From Streptomyces sp. NRRL S-118 (GTDB lineage Bacteria > Actinomycetota > Actinomycetes > Streptomycetales > Streptomycetaceae), in assembly GCF_000716335.1 (NCBI RefSeq), contig NZ_JOBL01000204.1, positions 1 to 30,914 on the forward strand: DNA of 30,914 bases, in the 5' to 3' direction. The translations under genes and the position numbers were made by a program. The notes below the pieces were generated by a model, which had not been told where the DNA came from, made no database searches, and saw nothing but the letters and a program-made list of their open reading frames with translations. Below, piece after piece: positions 7,246 through 16,561 of the stretch (the stretch's first letter is position 1; each line of letters starts with the position of its first letter).

Positions 7246-7845
7246 CTCGAGTGGACCGAGGCCCGCGCGTGGCCCCGGCTGCACGAGGTCCTCCTCGCCA
7301 AGCTCCGGAGCGCGAACACCCTGGACTTCTCCCAGGCGGCCGTCGACGGCTCCCACATCCGCGCGGTGAAGGGGGCTCCAAGACCGGACGAAGCCCTGTC
7401 GACCGGGGCAGGACCGGCAGCAAGCACCACCTGCTCACCGACGCCACCGGCATCCCGCTCGTCGCCATCCTGTCCGGCGGCAACCGCAACGACGTCACCC
7501 GGCTGATCCCGCTGCTTCAGGCAGTGCCACCAGTGCGGGGCAAGCGCGGCCGGCCCCGGCGCCGCCCCGACGTGGTCCTCGCGGACCGCGGCTACGACCA
7601 CGACAAGTACCGCCGCCTGGTCCGGGACCTTGGCGTGAAGCCACTGATCGCCCGCCGCGGCACCGGGCACGGCTCCGGTCCGGGCACCCAACGCTGGGTC
7701 GTGGAACGCGCCTTTGCCCACCTGCACTGGTTCCGCCGCCTGCGGATCCGCTGGGAGATACGAGACGACGTCCGCGAAGCCTTGCTCGCCCTGGGCCTGC
7801 GTACTCATCTCCTGGCGACGACTGAACTCACTGCCAGTAGTCCCT
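7246..7845 (+). pseudogene. IS5-family transposase, 5'-truncated and frameshifted
   Basis: Two frames together encode most of a DDE transposase of the IS5 family. The first reads EWTEARAWPRLHEVLLAKLRSANTLDFSQAAVDGSHIRAVKG. The second continues SKTGRSPVDRGRTGSKHHLLTDATG, with VVLADRGYDHDKYR and then VVERAFAHLHWFRRLRIRWE. The three catalytic positions (D of VDGSH, D of LADRGYD, E of VERAF) are all still visible. The switch lies at a run of five G at 7371-7375, where one more G would restore the frame. IS5 relatives of the IS427 group use programmed frameshifting between two ORFs, so this could be a natural slip site. However, the N-terminal 80 or so residues of the transposase are missing, so the element is dead. 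Its 3' end overlaps the end of the DUF5959 gene. Confidence 0.8.
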
Positions 7846-8292
7846 TGATCGAGGCGCCGTCACCACCTCGTTCGGCCATGTCTGCCTGACCCGTCCGAGC
7901 TGTTCACGCAGCTCGTCCACCCAGCCGTCCCCCGGATCCAGGACGACGCGGACCGAAACCCCGGACTCGCCACCGTCCACCGTGACGATGGGACGGGGCA
8001 CCGAGAATCGCCTGTCGATCTCAATGCGGATCTCGGTGTCACCCATAACCGTCCAGCGGATGCCCTGCCTGTCGGAGAGCTCGTTCAGGGTCGTTGCCCA
8101 GTCGTCCATGACTTCCGGTGACAAGCACAACCCAAGGCGCCCGCTGACGAAGGTGCTCGTGATGACGAGCTCGGCATCAAGATAGTCGTTGTACGGCGTG
8201 TCCCCATGCCTGTTCCGCCCCAGAATGCGTACCCGGACGCTGCTGTCCGGGTCGATCAGGCAGATCAGGTCCACGCCCTCGCCTTTATCCAC
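7828..8292 (-). CDS. DUF5959 family protein
   Basis: The 154-residue protein fits the Streptomyces DUF5959 pattern: VDLICLIDPDSSVRVRILGRNRHGDTPYNDYLDAELVITSTFVSGRLGLCLSPEVMDDWATTLNEL, then IRIEIDRRF and GVSVRVVLDPGDGWVDELREQLGRVRQTWPNEV near the C-terminus. The function is unknown; the fold looks like a small soluble beta-rich protein. The start is the GTG at 8292, with GGGAGG four bases upstream. It lies 80 bases downstream of the large Cys-rich gene on the same strand and may be co-transcribed with it. The last few codons overlap the IS5 remnant, but the protein seems close to full length. Confidence 0.8.
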   Translation of the reverse strand: MDKGEGVDLICLIDPDSSVRVRILGRNRHGDTPYNDYLDAELVITSTFVSGRLGLCLSPEVMDDWATTLNELSDRQGIRWTVMGDTEIRIEIDRRFSVPRPIVTVDGGESGVSVRVVLDPGDGWVDELREQLGRVRQTWPNEVVTAPRSRDYWQ

Positions 8293-8372
8293 GCGCCCTC
8301 CCGAACCCCAATGTTCCCGATCATCATGCACGAGTCGCGAACTGGCCCCGGTCGGCATTTCGTCAGGAGTTC

Positions 8373-9914
8373 TCAAGTCAGTGGACAGCTGAGCGGAAGG
8401 ATGCGTTCGGTCAGCCGCCCGGTGAGGTGGGTGTCGGTGACGGTGGCTTCGGTGAGCCAGTCCGCTGCGGTCAGCTGGTCGACCAAGTGCTGCAGTTCGC
8501 CAGCATGCACGGGGACCGAGGCGGTGAGGGTGTCCAGGCCGAGGCCCTGGCCGCCGGGGCCCAGCAGTCCTGTGGCGCTGGTCCGGGTGGCCAGCGTCAG
8601 GGCGAGCAGCCGGGTGCCGGCGGTGGCCTTGGCTTTGCGGAGCTTCTTGTCCGAGATGACCTTCTGGGCCCAGCCGGAGAGCTTGGGCCGCATCTTCTTG
8701 CCGAATGTGAACGGGCCCGTCCCGTCGTCGCCGGGTGCCAGGGAGGGGACGGTGATCCGGGTGGGGTTCTCCGGCCGGGAGGCGAACAGGTCCCCGGCGG
8801 TGCCAGGAAGTGTCAGCCAGCCGCAGCCGGTCAGCTTCTCCACCAGATCCTCCGGATCGGTCAGGCCCAGCGCGGTGACGTCCTGCCCCACGAGGTTGCC
8901 GGTGCCGGTGTGCGCGGTGCGCAGGGTCAGCATCAGCACCAGCAGCCGCGGCTCCGGTCCGGGCAGCGGGGTGTGGTCGGCCACGTACGCCAGGACAGAG
9001 CGCGCGTGCTCCCACTGCGCCGGCACGGTCAGTAGCCGGGCCACGGCCGGCCCGTCTCCGCTGGTGACGTCTCCGGTGCGCTGCTGGTGCTGGAGACGGG
9101 CGGCGGCTGCGGCCTGCTCGGCGCGCCGGGCCTCCCACCGCAGAGCGCCGTCGCAGGCGACATCTGCCCAGGTGGTGAACGCGCGCGCCTTGCGTTCGTG
9201 AAGGTCGGCGAGCAGCGCCAGGTCGGGCTCGTCGCGCTGCTGGTAGGCGCGGAAGAGGTCACCGAGTTCGACGAGTTCGTCCCGCAAGGCGACGGGCCGT
9301 AGGTCGTGCGGAATGATTCGCTGCGCGATCTTCTTCTGGGGGCGGCGCCGCGCTGATGCGGAACGGGGCGCCGGCACTTCCCGTGGATCGGCCGCGGGCG
9401 CGGGACGGTCGGAGAACTGGGGCACGTTCGCAGGAGCGGCCGATGGTTGGTCGGCAGCCGCCGCGGCGTCGGCCGCCGGGCTGGACTGCGGCAGGGTGGT
9501 GGAGACGACCTTCGCGCCGGGCGTGGCGGCCGCGCAGCGCGAGCAGCACTCCATGGCCCGCCACCAGCGGCCTTCCCGGTCGGTGACCACGGCCAGGACG
9601 ACCGCCCCGCCGCACCGCCAGGGCTCGGAACGGGTCTGCCGGTCAGCGGGACGGATGTGTGTGCTGCAGCTGTCGGCCCGGCACGCACAGTACGTCTCGG
9701 GCCGAGGCCCGCAGACCGCCCTCAGGTGGGCCTTGAGGTGGGCGACCGCAGCCGCACGGCCTGCGGCTGCGGATGGCAGACGCTGCTCGGCGCACGAGGG
9801 CCGGCTGCACGAGACGCGTACGGCTGTCGTGCCACGGCCGGCGGCGTCCAGACGGACCGTCCACCTGCGTCCCAGGATCCGCTCGTCCAGCTCGCTCGCC
9901 GTGGCCTCCGTCAT
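8373..9914 (-). CDS. Large cytoplasmic Cys-rich protein with two similar C-terminal segments, unknown function
   Basis: The 513-residue protein is not one I can name. Residues 1-140 carry clustered cysteines (C-x4-C at CSRPSC, then CACRADSC and CCSRC), suggesting zinc binding. Residues about 140-200 are an Ala/Pro-rich linker. The middle is helical (LRPVALRDELVELGDLFRAYQQRDEPDLALLADLHERKARAF). The C-terminal half holds two similar segments: RLLVLMLTLRTAHTGTGNLVGQDVTALGL...LVEKLTGCGWL and RLLALTLATRTSATGLLGPGGQGLGLDTL...LVDQLTAADWL. Each looks like a winged-helix-type unit of about 60 residues. Together this suggests a nucleic-acid-binding protein; that is inference. The ATG at 9914 has AGGAGG nine bases upstream. 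No signal peptide or membrane segment is seen. Confidence 0.75.
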   Translation of the reverse strand: MTEATASELDERILGRRWTVRLDAAGRGTTAVRVSCSRPSCAEQRLPSAAAGRAAAVAHLKAHLRAVCGPRPETYCACRADSCSTHIRPADRQTRSEPWRCGGAVVLAVVTDREGRWWRAMECCSRCAAATPGAKVVSTTLPQSSPAADAAAAADQPSAAPANVPQFSDRPAPAADPREVPAPRSASARRRPQKKIAQRIIPHDLRPVALRDELVELGDLFRAYQQRDEPDLALLADLHERKARAFTTWADVACDGALRWEARRAEQAAAAARLQHQQRTGDVTSGDGPAVARLLTVPAQWEHARSVLAYVADHTPLPGPEPRLLVLMLTLRTAHTGTGNLVGQDVTALGLTDPEDLVEKLTGCGWLTLPGTAGDLFASRPENPTRITVPSLAPGDDGTGPFTFGKKMRPKLSGWAQKVISDKKLRKAKATAGTRLLALTLATRTSATGLLGPGGQGLGLDTLTASVPVHAGELQHLVDQLTAADWLTEATVTDTHLTGRLTERILPLSCPLT

Positions 9915-10218
9915 CCTGCACTTCCTCCTGTGACGTTTCCCCTCTGCCCGTATCCGCCCCGTTCGACGGTGGTGCGGCAGCGGGCCCACCGTACGCGGCA
10001 GGCGACCCGACGACCGGGGAACGCGCCCGGTTCACCGGAACCAGCACTGTCTTGAGGGCGCTCACCGGCTGGATGCGGCCCCGTGGCTCCGCCGCCGCGA
10101 CCATCGTTCGTCAACTCAGGTGATGCGGCGCCGCCCCTTTCGGCGATGCCTGACTCGTCCAAGGGGCCATCGGGTGGCAGATTCGGAAGCCCGTACGGTC
10201 ACCGCCCCGCCGTCGCGT

Positions 10219-10250
10219 TCACTCCCGCCGTCGCGTGATCACGGGAGTGA
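10219..10250. terminator. Inverted repeat, TCACTCCCG / CGGGAGTGA
   Basis: Perfect 9-base arms at 10219-10227 and 10242-10250 with a 14-base loop, about 65 bases past the stop of the monooxygenase remnant on the minus strand. It may be that gene's terminator or an operator. Confidence 0.4.
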
Positions 10251-10257
10251 CGCATGA

Positions 10258-10295
10258 CCGCCCGGCCGTCGTGTCACCGCCCGGCCGTCGTGTCA
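10258..10295. repeat. 19-bp tandem direct repeat, two copies
   Basis: CCGCCCGGCCGTCGTGTCA occurs twice head to tail at 10258-10276 and 10277-10295, just downstream of the monooxygenase remnant. Confidence 0.85.
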
Positions 10296-10313
10296 CCGCG
10301 CCGGTCGGCGCGG

Positions 10314-11455
<1,142 letters not shown>

Positions 11456-11487
11456 AGGAGGCGGCCGCTCGGTGCCGGGCAGGCGCC

Positions 11488-12609
11488 TCAGCGGTGAGGG
11501 GCATCGGTCATGGTGTGGATGAGGTGGTCGACGGCGTCGGGGAGGTGGCGTCGCTGACGGAACGCGGCTCTCTGCCGGTCGGCGCCGTTTCCGTGAGCCC
11601 GCAGACGCGCCCGCACGGCATGGAGGAGCGCGAGGTCCCCGGCGTCGAGAGCGCTGTGCACGGTCTTCCAGAGGCGGTCGATGAACACGCCGACCGGTTC
11701 GAGCCGGCCGGTCCGCAGGTCGATGGCGTCACCGGCCAGACCGTCGCGGGCGGCACGCCAGCAGCCGGCCCGCAGCATCTCGGGGCCCGGACAGGGAGCG
11801 GGTTCGGAGCGGCCGATGGCTGAAAGAGCGGCGGCCGCCAGGCCCTTGACGGTGCCCGCGAGAAGTACGGTGTCCTCGGCCGTCGGCAGGGCATCGGCGA
11901 CCCGGACCTCGAGCGTGGGCACGTGATGAGAGGGCCGCATGTCCCAGTAGAGGCCACCGCGGTCGATGATGGTCCGCGAGGCGATGAGGCTGTCGACCAG
12001 GTCCTGGAAGTGGGCCCGCGAGGTGAAGTACGGGGGTGGGCCCGCCACCGGCCACCGCCCCCACGTCATGGTCCGCCAACTGGCGTAGCCGGTGTCCTGG
12101 GCGTTCCAGTAGGGGGAGTTGGCGGCCAGGGCGATGAGCGCCGGAAGCCAGGGGCGCAGGTGATTGCTGAGCCGCAGCGCGGTGGTCATGTCGGGAACGC
12201 CCACGTGGACGTGACAGGCGCAGGCGCTCTGTTCGTGGTCCAGGGCGCCGAACGTGGCGATGCTCTGCGCGTAGCGGTGGCCGGGTGTGAAAGGGGGCGG
12301 GGTGTGCTGGCCCAGCAGGGGGGTGCCGCTCGAGATGACGCGAAGGCCCAGGCGGGCGGCGGCGTTCGAGACGGCGGCGCGCGTGGCGCGCAGTTGGTCG
12401 CCCAGGTCGGCCAGGCTGGTGTGGGGGTCGGTGCGCACCTCGACCTGATACCGCGTGAGCTCGGTGGTGACGCGGTCGCCGAGCTCCACGGCCGCGTGCG
12501 CCACGACCTTCTCGGCCTCCGGGCTCACCTGCCGGGAGACCGGATCCACCAGGAGGTATTCCTCTTCCACGCCCACGGTCACCGGTACGAACCCGTCCGG
12601 CGCCCTCAC
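11488..12609 (-). CDS. Carboxylate-amine ligase, YbdK family (glutamate-cysteine ligase type 2 fold)
   Basis: The 373-residue protein belongs to the GCS2/YbdK group of ATP-dependent ligases, which join a carboxylate to an amine and include weak glutamate-cysteine ligases. Visible family marks: VTVGVEEEYLLVDP (residues 10-23), RYQVEVRTDPHTSLADL, the His-rich strand CACHVHVGVPD, ANSPYWNAQDTGYASWRTMTWGRWP, and TLEVRVADALPTAEDTV. Length matches the family (about 370). The natural substrate is not known; Streptomyces make mycothiol, so a glutathione role is doubtful. The start is the GTG at 12609 with GGGAG four bases upstream. It overlaps the stop of a small upstream ORF (GTGA), suggesting translational coupling. 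Confidence 0.9.
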   Translation of the reverse strand: MRAPDGFVPVTVGVEEEYLLVDPVSRQVSPEAEKVVAHAAVELGDRVTTELTRYQVEVRTDPHTSLADLGDQLRATRAAVSNAAARLGLRVISSGTPLLGQHTPPPFTPGHRYAQSIATFGALDHEQSACACHVHVGVPDMTTALRLSNHLRPWLPALIALAANSPYWNAQDTGYASWRTMTWGRWPVAGPPPYFTSRAHFQDLVDSLIASRTIIDRGGLYWDMRPSHHVPTLEVRVADALPTAEDTVLLAGTVKGLAAAALSAIGRSEPAPCPGPEMLRAGCWRAARDGLAGDAIDLRTGRLEPVGVFIDRLWKTVHSALDAGDLALLHAVRARLRAHGNGADRQRAAFRQRRHLPDAVDHLIHTMTDAPHR

Positions 12610-12842
12610 CGGTCTCCCATCGGCCTGTGTCCACCCTTCGCTCTGCGTGTGACCGTCCTGTCACTCAGCGTCCACTGCTGACGTGCTGCCGTCAACCAGG
12701 CGGGGGTGCACCGGCCGGACCGGAGCGCCCACCGGGACGCGATGGCCGGGTACCGACGGAACGTCAGGGCCATCCGGTGCTTCGCGTCCTCCTCCGCGTG
12801 ACGGAGCTGCTCCTGGAGGTGATCGGCGAGCTGGGCGCCCAT
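12606..12842 (-). CDS. Small helical protein, possible, coupled to the ligase gene
   Basis: The 78-codon frame MGAQLADHLQEQLRHAEEDAKHRMALTFRRYPAIASRWALR... has strong GC bias at third positions over its first 45 codons, an amphipathic helical start, and a G-rich stretch (GGGGGTGG) upstream of the ATG. Its TGA overlaps the GTG start of the YbdK gene by the GTGA pattern. I do not recognise it, and the codon bias fades toward the end, so it may be real or a 5'-preserved remnant. A chance frame is also possible. Confidence 0.45.
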   Translation of the reverse strand: MGAQLADHLQEQLRHAEEDAKHRMALTFRRYPAIASRWALRSGRCTPAWLTAARQQWTLSDRTVTRRAKGGHRPMGDR

Positions 12843-13164
12843 GTCCGTCCACCCCCGCTCCAGGACACACGACGCACACGGTGGCGCGGACAGAGGCCGA
12901 CGCGGGCACGCCCGCTGCACGGCTCTGCCACCACCACCTGGTGCAGGTGCCATGCCTGCCGGACGTTCGCCCAGGTGGAAGTAGGTGGCCGGGGAAGAAA
13001 TCGCTTCGAGTGTCCGCAGTGACGGCTGTTAAGGTCGTCAAGATCCGGAAGTGCATGGGGGATCGGCCGGGGGGCCGGAAGCTGCACACATCGCACGTCG
13101 GCTCGCGCACCGCGCGGGCCGTTGTCCCGTCATGCCGTGACCACCGGACAAGGAGAGATTCTTC
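12843..13164. other. Intergenic region; possible zinc-ribbon remnant on the plus strand
   Basis: About 320 bases. Plus-strand bases about 12933-13022 read TTWCRCHACRTFAQVEVGGRGRNRFECPQ followed by a stop, which looks like the tail of a small zinc-ribbon protein, but no good start or family was found. The rest should carry the promoters for the divergent ligase and FG-GAP genes. AAGGAGAG at 13150-13157 is the ribosome-binding site of the latter. Confidence 0.35.
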
Positions 13165-15300
13165 GTGCGCAGGAGCAGGATCCTCAGTGCCGCACTGGTA
13201 TCGACACTGACGCTGGGCGTCGCCGGTGCCGGTGTGTCCGCCGCCCTGGTGCTGGCGACACCGGCCGGCGCCGCCACGGCGCGGGACTGGACCATGCCGA
13301 CGCCGCTCACCGAGGCGGGCGGCCGCAACTCCGCCCAGGACGTCCGGATCACCTCCGACGGCACCGCCGTCGCGGTGTGGGTCAGGGACACCGGCCAGGA
13401 CAGCCAGGAGGTCTGGGCCGCCACCCGCCCGGCCAAGGCCACCACGTGGCGCGCGCCCGTCCGTGTCGCCGTGACGAAGGGGCAGGTGCACGCCACCGAA
13501 CTGACGACCGGTCCGGACGGCTCGGCGACGGTCGCCTGGCATCACTACGGCGACTCCGGTTACACGTACAGCTCGTCCACCCTGCTCGCCGGGGCGACAG
13601 CATGGTCTCCCGCGGCGCGGGTCTCCACCGTGTCGCATCCGGCGTGGATGGCCCTGGCGAGCGGCCCCGACGGCCGGCTCGTCGCGGTGTGGACCAGCTT
13701 CGGCGCCCCCGCCGACGGCGACGGGGCTCGCGGGCTGTACGTCTCCGAGCGCAGTGCGCCCGGCGGCGCCTGGTCACCGCCGGCCAAGCTCACGGACATC
13801 CTCGCCCACACGCCGGCCGCGACGGTCGGGCCGGACGGCACCGTCACCGTCGCCTGGCACGACAACTCCGGTGACGGCACCACCCTGCGGGTCACCTCGC
13901 GGGCCCCGGGCGCGACCGAGTGGCCCGCCCCCCGGAGCGTCGAGGGCAGTTCCTCGTCCCTCGGCAGTGACATCGTCCTCCAGTCGTCCGCATCCGGGGC
14001 CACGCTGCTCAGCTGGTCCGAAGCGGGTGACATGCACCGTTTCGCCTACCGGTCCACCCCGGACGCGCCCTGGGGAGCAGCCGAGTCGGCCCCCTGGGAC
14101 GGCCGCCCGTACGAGTCCGGGACGCCGCAGCTCGGCCCGCAGGGCGAGGTGACGGCAGTGTGGGAGGAGTACTCGGCGCTGCGCACGGCGACGCGTTCGG
14201 CGACCGGTGCCTGGTCGGCGGTCCACACGCTGGACGACGGGGGAGCGGGCAAGGTGTGGTCCCCGAGCGTGGGCCCCGACGGCACGGTCACCGCCGTGTG
14301 GACGGCGTCCGACGGGGACGTGACGTCGGCCACGCGCACCGGCGGTGCCTGGGCACGACCGGTGATCGTGGGCCGCGTCGACCGGTACGACGGCGAGGGC
14401 GTGGTCGCGACCGGTGCCGGCGGCCAGGTCGTCGTCGTGTGGAACCGTACGACCGGGACTACGGACAAGGACGAGCCGCTCCAGCAGGTGTGGGCCACGG
14501 TGGCGACACCGGGCGCCTCCGTGCCGTCGGCCCCCGCCGAGCGCCGTGACCACGTCGGCAACGACGGGCGGCCCGACCTCTACGCCCAGACCGCCGCGGG
14601 TGCCCTCGTCATCTACCAGGGCACCGCCCGCGGCACCGTCTCCACGCAGGCCGACGGCGGCACGTGGCCCGCCGGCTCCACCGTGATCCCCTTCGGCGAC
14701 CTGGACGGCGACGGCAGCAACGACACCCTCGTGCACACCGCGCGCGGTGAACTCCACCACTACAGCCCGCCGCGTGGCCGGGCCGTCACACCCGACGTGC
14801 CCCACACTCCCATCGGCACCGGGTGGTACGGGCTGGACGCCTTCACCTACTCCGGCGACTTCACCGCCGACGGCATCCCCGACCTGGTCGCCCGCCGGAC
14901 CGAAACCGGCGAGCTGCTCCTCCACGCCGGCACCGAGAACGGCACGTTCGCAGAGGGCACCCGTATCGGCAGCGGCTGGAAGGGGCTCACGATCGTCGGC
15001 GCCGGCGACCTCAACAACGACAAGAAGGCCGACCTCCTCGGCCGTACCGCCACGGGCGACCTCTACCGGTACAACGGGACCGGGGCCGGCACCATCGGCG
15101 CCGGCACCAGGATCGGCTCCGGCTGGGGCGGCATGACCGACTTCGTCGGCATCGGCGACCTCACCGGGGACGGCAACGACGACATCCTCGGGCGCCACAC
15201 CAATGGCGATCTCTACCGGTACAACGGGTCCGGGGCCGGCACCATCGGCGCCGGCACCAAGATCGGCTCCGGCTGGAAGTCGTTCGCCGCGGTCCGTTAG
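13165..15300 (+). CDS. Secreted FG-GAP/VCBS repeat protein, beta-propeller
   Basis: The 711-residue protein starts with a signal peptide (MRRSRILSAALVSTLTLGVAGAGVSAALVLATPAGAA). Residues about 40-450 form repeated strands of the type GPDGTVTVAWHD / GPDGSATVAWHH / ATRSATGAWSAV, each about 50 residues, consistent with a first beta-propeller. Residues about 460-711 carry FG-GAP repeats with calcium-binding-like loops: GDLDGDGSND, GDFTADGIPD, GDLNNDKKAD and GDLTGDGNDD. Between them is the phrase DLYRYNGxGAGTIGAGTxIGSGW. It has no catalytic motif I can see, so binding or a surface role is likely. The GTG at 13165 has AAGGAGAG eight bases before. The last two repeats are nearly identical in DNA, suggesting recent duplication. 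Confidence 0.85.
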   Translation: MRRSRILSAALVSTLTLGVAGAGVSAALVLATPAGAATARDWTMPTPLTEAGGRNSAQDVRITSDGTAVAVWVRDTGQDSQEVWAATRPAKATTWRAPVRVAVTKGQVHATELTTGPDGSATVAWHHYGDSGYTYSSSTLLAGATAWSPAARVSTVSHPAWMALASGPDGRLVAVWTSFGAPADGDGARGLYVSERSAPGGAWSPPAKLTDILAHTPAATVGPDGTVTVAWHDNSGDGTTLRVTSRAPGATEWPAPRSVEGSSSSLGSDIVLQSSASGATLLSWSEAGDMHRFAYRSTPDAPWGAAESAPWDGRPYESGTPQLGPQGEVTAVWEEYSALRTATRSATGAWSAVHTLDDGGAGKVWSPSVGPDGTVTAVWTASDGDVTSATRTGGAWARPVIVGRVDRYDGEGVVATGAGGQVVVVWNRTTGTTDKDEPLQQVWATVATPGASVPSAPAERRDHVGNDGRPDLYAQTAAGALVIYQGTARGTVSTQADGGTWPAGSTVIPFGDLDGDGSNDTLVHTARGELHHYSPPRGRAVTPDVPHTPIGTGWYGLDAFTYSGDFTADGIPDLVARRTETGELLLHAGTENGTFAEGTRIGSGWKGLTIVGAGDLNNDKKADLLGRTATGDLYRYNGTGAGTIGAGTRIGSGWGGMTDFVGIGDLTGDGNDDILGRHTNGDLYRYNGSGAGTIGAGTKIGSGWKSFAAVR
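15058..15276 (+). repeat. Two near-identical 69-bp segments inside the FG-GAP gene
   Basis: 15058-15126 and 15208-15276 differ at only three or so bases and are exactly 150 bp (50 codons) apart. They encode DLYRYNGxGAGTIGAGTxIGSGW, so the last propeller blade looks recently duplicated or gene-converted. Confidence 0.85.
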
Positions 15301-15305
15301 GCACT

Positions 15306-15318
15306 GTCCGGCGGATCA
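15306..15318 (+). repeat. IS-end-like motif GTCCGGCGGATCA, copy 1 of 2
   Basis: This 13-mer, six bases after the FG-GAP stop, matches GTCTGGCGGATCA at 15770-15782 at 12 of 13 positions in the same orientation. The second copy is at the end of the IS5 remnant. Copy 1 may be a solo IS end left after deletion. Confidence 0.45.
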
Positions 15319-15368
15319 TGCCGTGGATGGGGCTGCTGAGGCTCAACCGACCTCACTAGAATCGCGGT

Positions 15369-15797
15369 GTGTTCGAATACCACGGCTGGATCACCGTCAG
15401 GGAGACCGCAGTTGATGACGACGATGACGTCCGACTGCGGCAGGTTGTGGATGAGCTTCGGCTTCGCATCGCCCAGATGGCCAGTCCCTACCTCCTTGAT
15501 CTCAGGTGGATGAACGGCGAGCCGTTCATCCACCTGGGAGGCCATCCCAATCACCGCTCGTCGCTTGATGTCGTCGGTCTGTTCGAGCATGTTGCGAAGG
15601 TTGCTCCCGGCTCCTACGGCCTTCTGCACATTCGCGATGACGAGGACCCAGCCCATGAGAACGAGGTACGTGTACTGAGACTCGCCCGGGGATCGGTCAC
15701 CGAGCACACGGAGACGCTGCTGTCCCCGTGCGTCCCGGCGCTCGAAGACCCCTTCACTGATCAGATCCCGTCTGGCGGATCACGGCCGGAGCCATAG
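15369..15797 (+). CDS. Imm7 family immunity protein, C-terminus altered by an IS
   Basis: The 142-residue protein fits Imm7, an immunity family of bacterial polymorphic toxin systems. The N-terminus is MFEYHGWITVRET, followed by VVDELRLRIAQM, the diagnostic LRWMNGEPFIHLGGHPNHRS, GLFEHVAKVAPGSYGLLHIRDDEDPAHENEVRVLRLARG, and LLSPCVPALEDP. Such proteins neutralise a cognate toxin in the cytoplasm of the producer or its kin. No toxin gene is next to it; the upstream FG-GAP protein lacks a toxin domain, so this is an orphan immunity gene. The start is a GTG at 15369 with a weak ribosome-binding site. The last 13 residues or so (TDQIPSGGSRPEP) read into the IS5 end, so the natural C-terminus is probably lost or replaced. 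Confidence 0.8.
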   Translation: MFEYHGWITVRETAVDDDDDVRLRQVVDELRLRIAQMASPYLLDLRWMNGEPFIHLGGHPNHRSSLDVVGLFEHVAKVAPGSYGLLHIRDDEDPAHENEVRVLRLARGSVTEHTETLLSPCVPALEDPFTDQIPSGGSRPEP

Positions 15798-16510
15798 GCG
15801 GATCGCCGCGACCGTGACGGTGTCGTGAAAGACGAAGGCCCTCGTGTCGTAGCGGGTTGCGATCGCCCGGGAGTTCTTGAGCCGGTTGATCGTTCGCTCG
15901 ACTTCGTTGCGGCGTGAGCTGTGTGCCTTGTCGCCACCGAGGTGGTCTGGCCGGGTGCGTGGCCGTCCGCCCTGTGGGCGGGGAACGCGCACGCGTTCGA
16001 GGACCTCGATCATCTGCGGTGCGTCGCCCCACTGGCCCGGCGTGACCAGGAACGCCGGCGGACGGCATCCGCCTTGACCGGCGAGATGGAGTTTGCAGGT
16101 CAGACCGCCCCGTGACCGTCCGAGCCCTTCGTCAGGGCGGTGGTGCCGGGGCGTCGATCTTCTTCGGGTCGCGTGGCTTCTTCTTGCGGGCCCCGGCCGC
16201 GTGCTGATGGACACGGCAGGAGGTCGAGTCGACGCTCACCATGCTCCATTCGACACGGCCCGCGAGGTCGGCGTCAGCCTGGACGGCACGCAGCATCCGG
16301 TCCCACGTGCCGTCCGCCGACCAGCGCCGATGCCATTCATAGACGGTCTTCCAGCTGCCGAAACGCTCGGGAAGGTCCCGCCACGGTATGCCCGTCCGAA
16401 CCCCGGAAACAGGATCCCGTTGATCACCTTCCCTGATCGTTCCACCGGCCGCCACGTCGTCCCGACGCAGGCAGGTGTGGCTCCAGCCGGACCCACTCGG
16501 CATTCGTCAA
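15780..16510 (-). pseudogene. IS5-family transposase with several frameshifts and an internal deletion
   Basis: The minus strand carries pieces of one transposase in different frames. The start is LTNAEWVRLEPHLPASGRRGGRWND, then KVINGILF, then RTGIPWRDLPERFGSWKTVYEWHRRWSADGTWDRML with VEWSMVSVDSTSCRVHQHAAGARKKK, and finally GLTCKLHLAGQGGCRPPAFLVTPGQWGD...GGDKAHSSRRN joined directly to EVERTINRLKNSRAIATRYDTRAFVFHDTVTVAAIRLWLRP. Frame changes occur near 16445 (one base lost), near 16410 (two bases gained) and near 16150. The direct join SSRRN-EVERT lacks about 40 residues present in full transposases, including the stretch between the second catalytic Asp region and the VERTIN Glu motif. The element is dead. 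It inserted at or near the 3' end of the Imm7 gene. Confidence 0.85.
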
Positions 16511-16561
16511 CTGCCCCGTCCTGCGATAGGCCGGGGTGAATCGGAAGTAGGCGGGAAGTGC

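Larger units (their letters stand above)
9915..10313. other. Intergenic region with hairpin and direct repeat
   Basis: About 400 bases between two leftward genes with no convincing gene. It should hold the promoter of the Cys-rich protein on its left side. Near its right end are a 9-bp inverted repeat and a 19-bp direct repeat, listed separately. Confidence 0.45.

Noticed and set aside
12627..13022. 131-codon plus frame ending in a zinc-ribbon-like tail (CRCHACRTF...FECPQ)
   Set aside because: Only the last 30 residues look protein-like; the rest is antisense to the small ORF and low-complexity. Kept only as a note in the gap entry.
13774..15198. 474-codon minus-strand frame
   Set aside because: Antisense shadow of the FG-GAP gene; its Val/Gly/Ala repeats mirror the propeller repeats.
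13165..15300. FG-GAP protein considered as the toxin partner of the Imm7 protein
   Set aside because: It has a signal peptide and propeller repeats to its last residue, with no C-terminal toxin domain.
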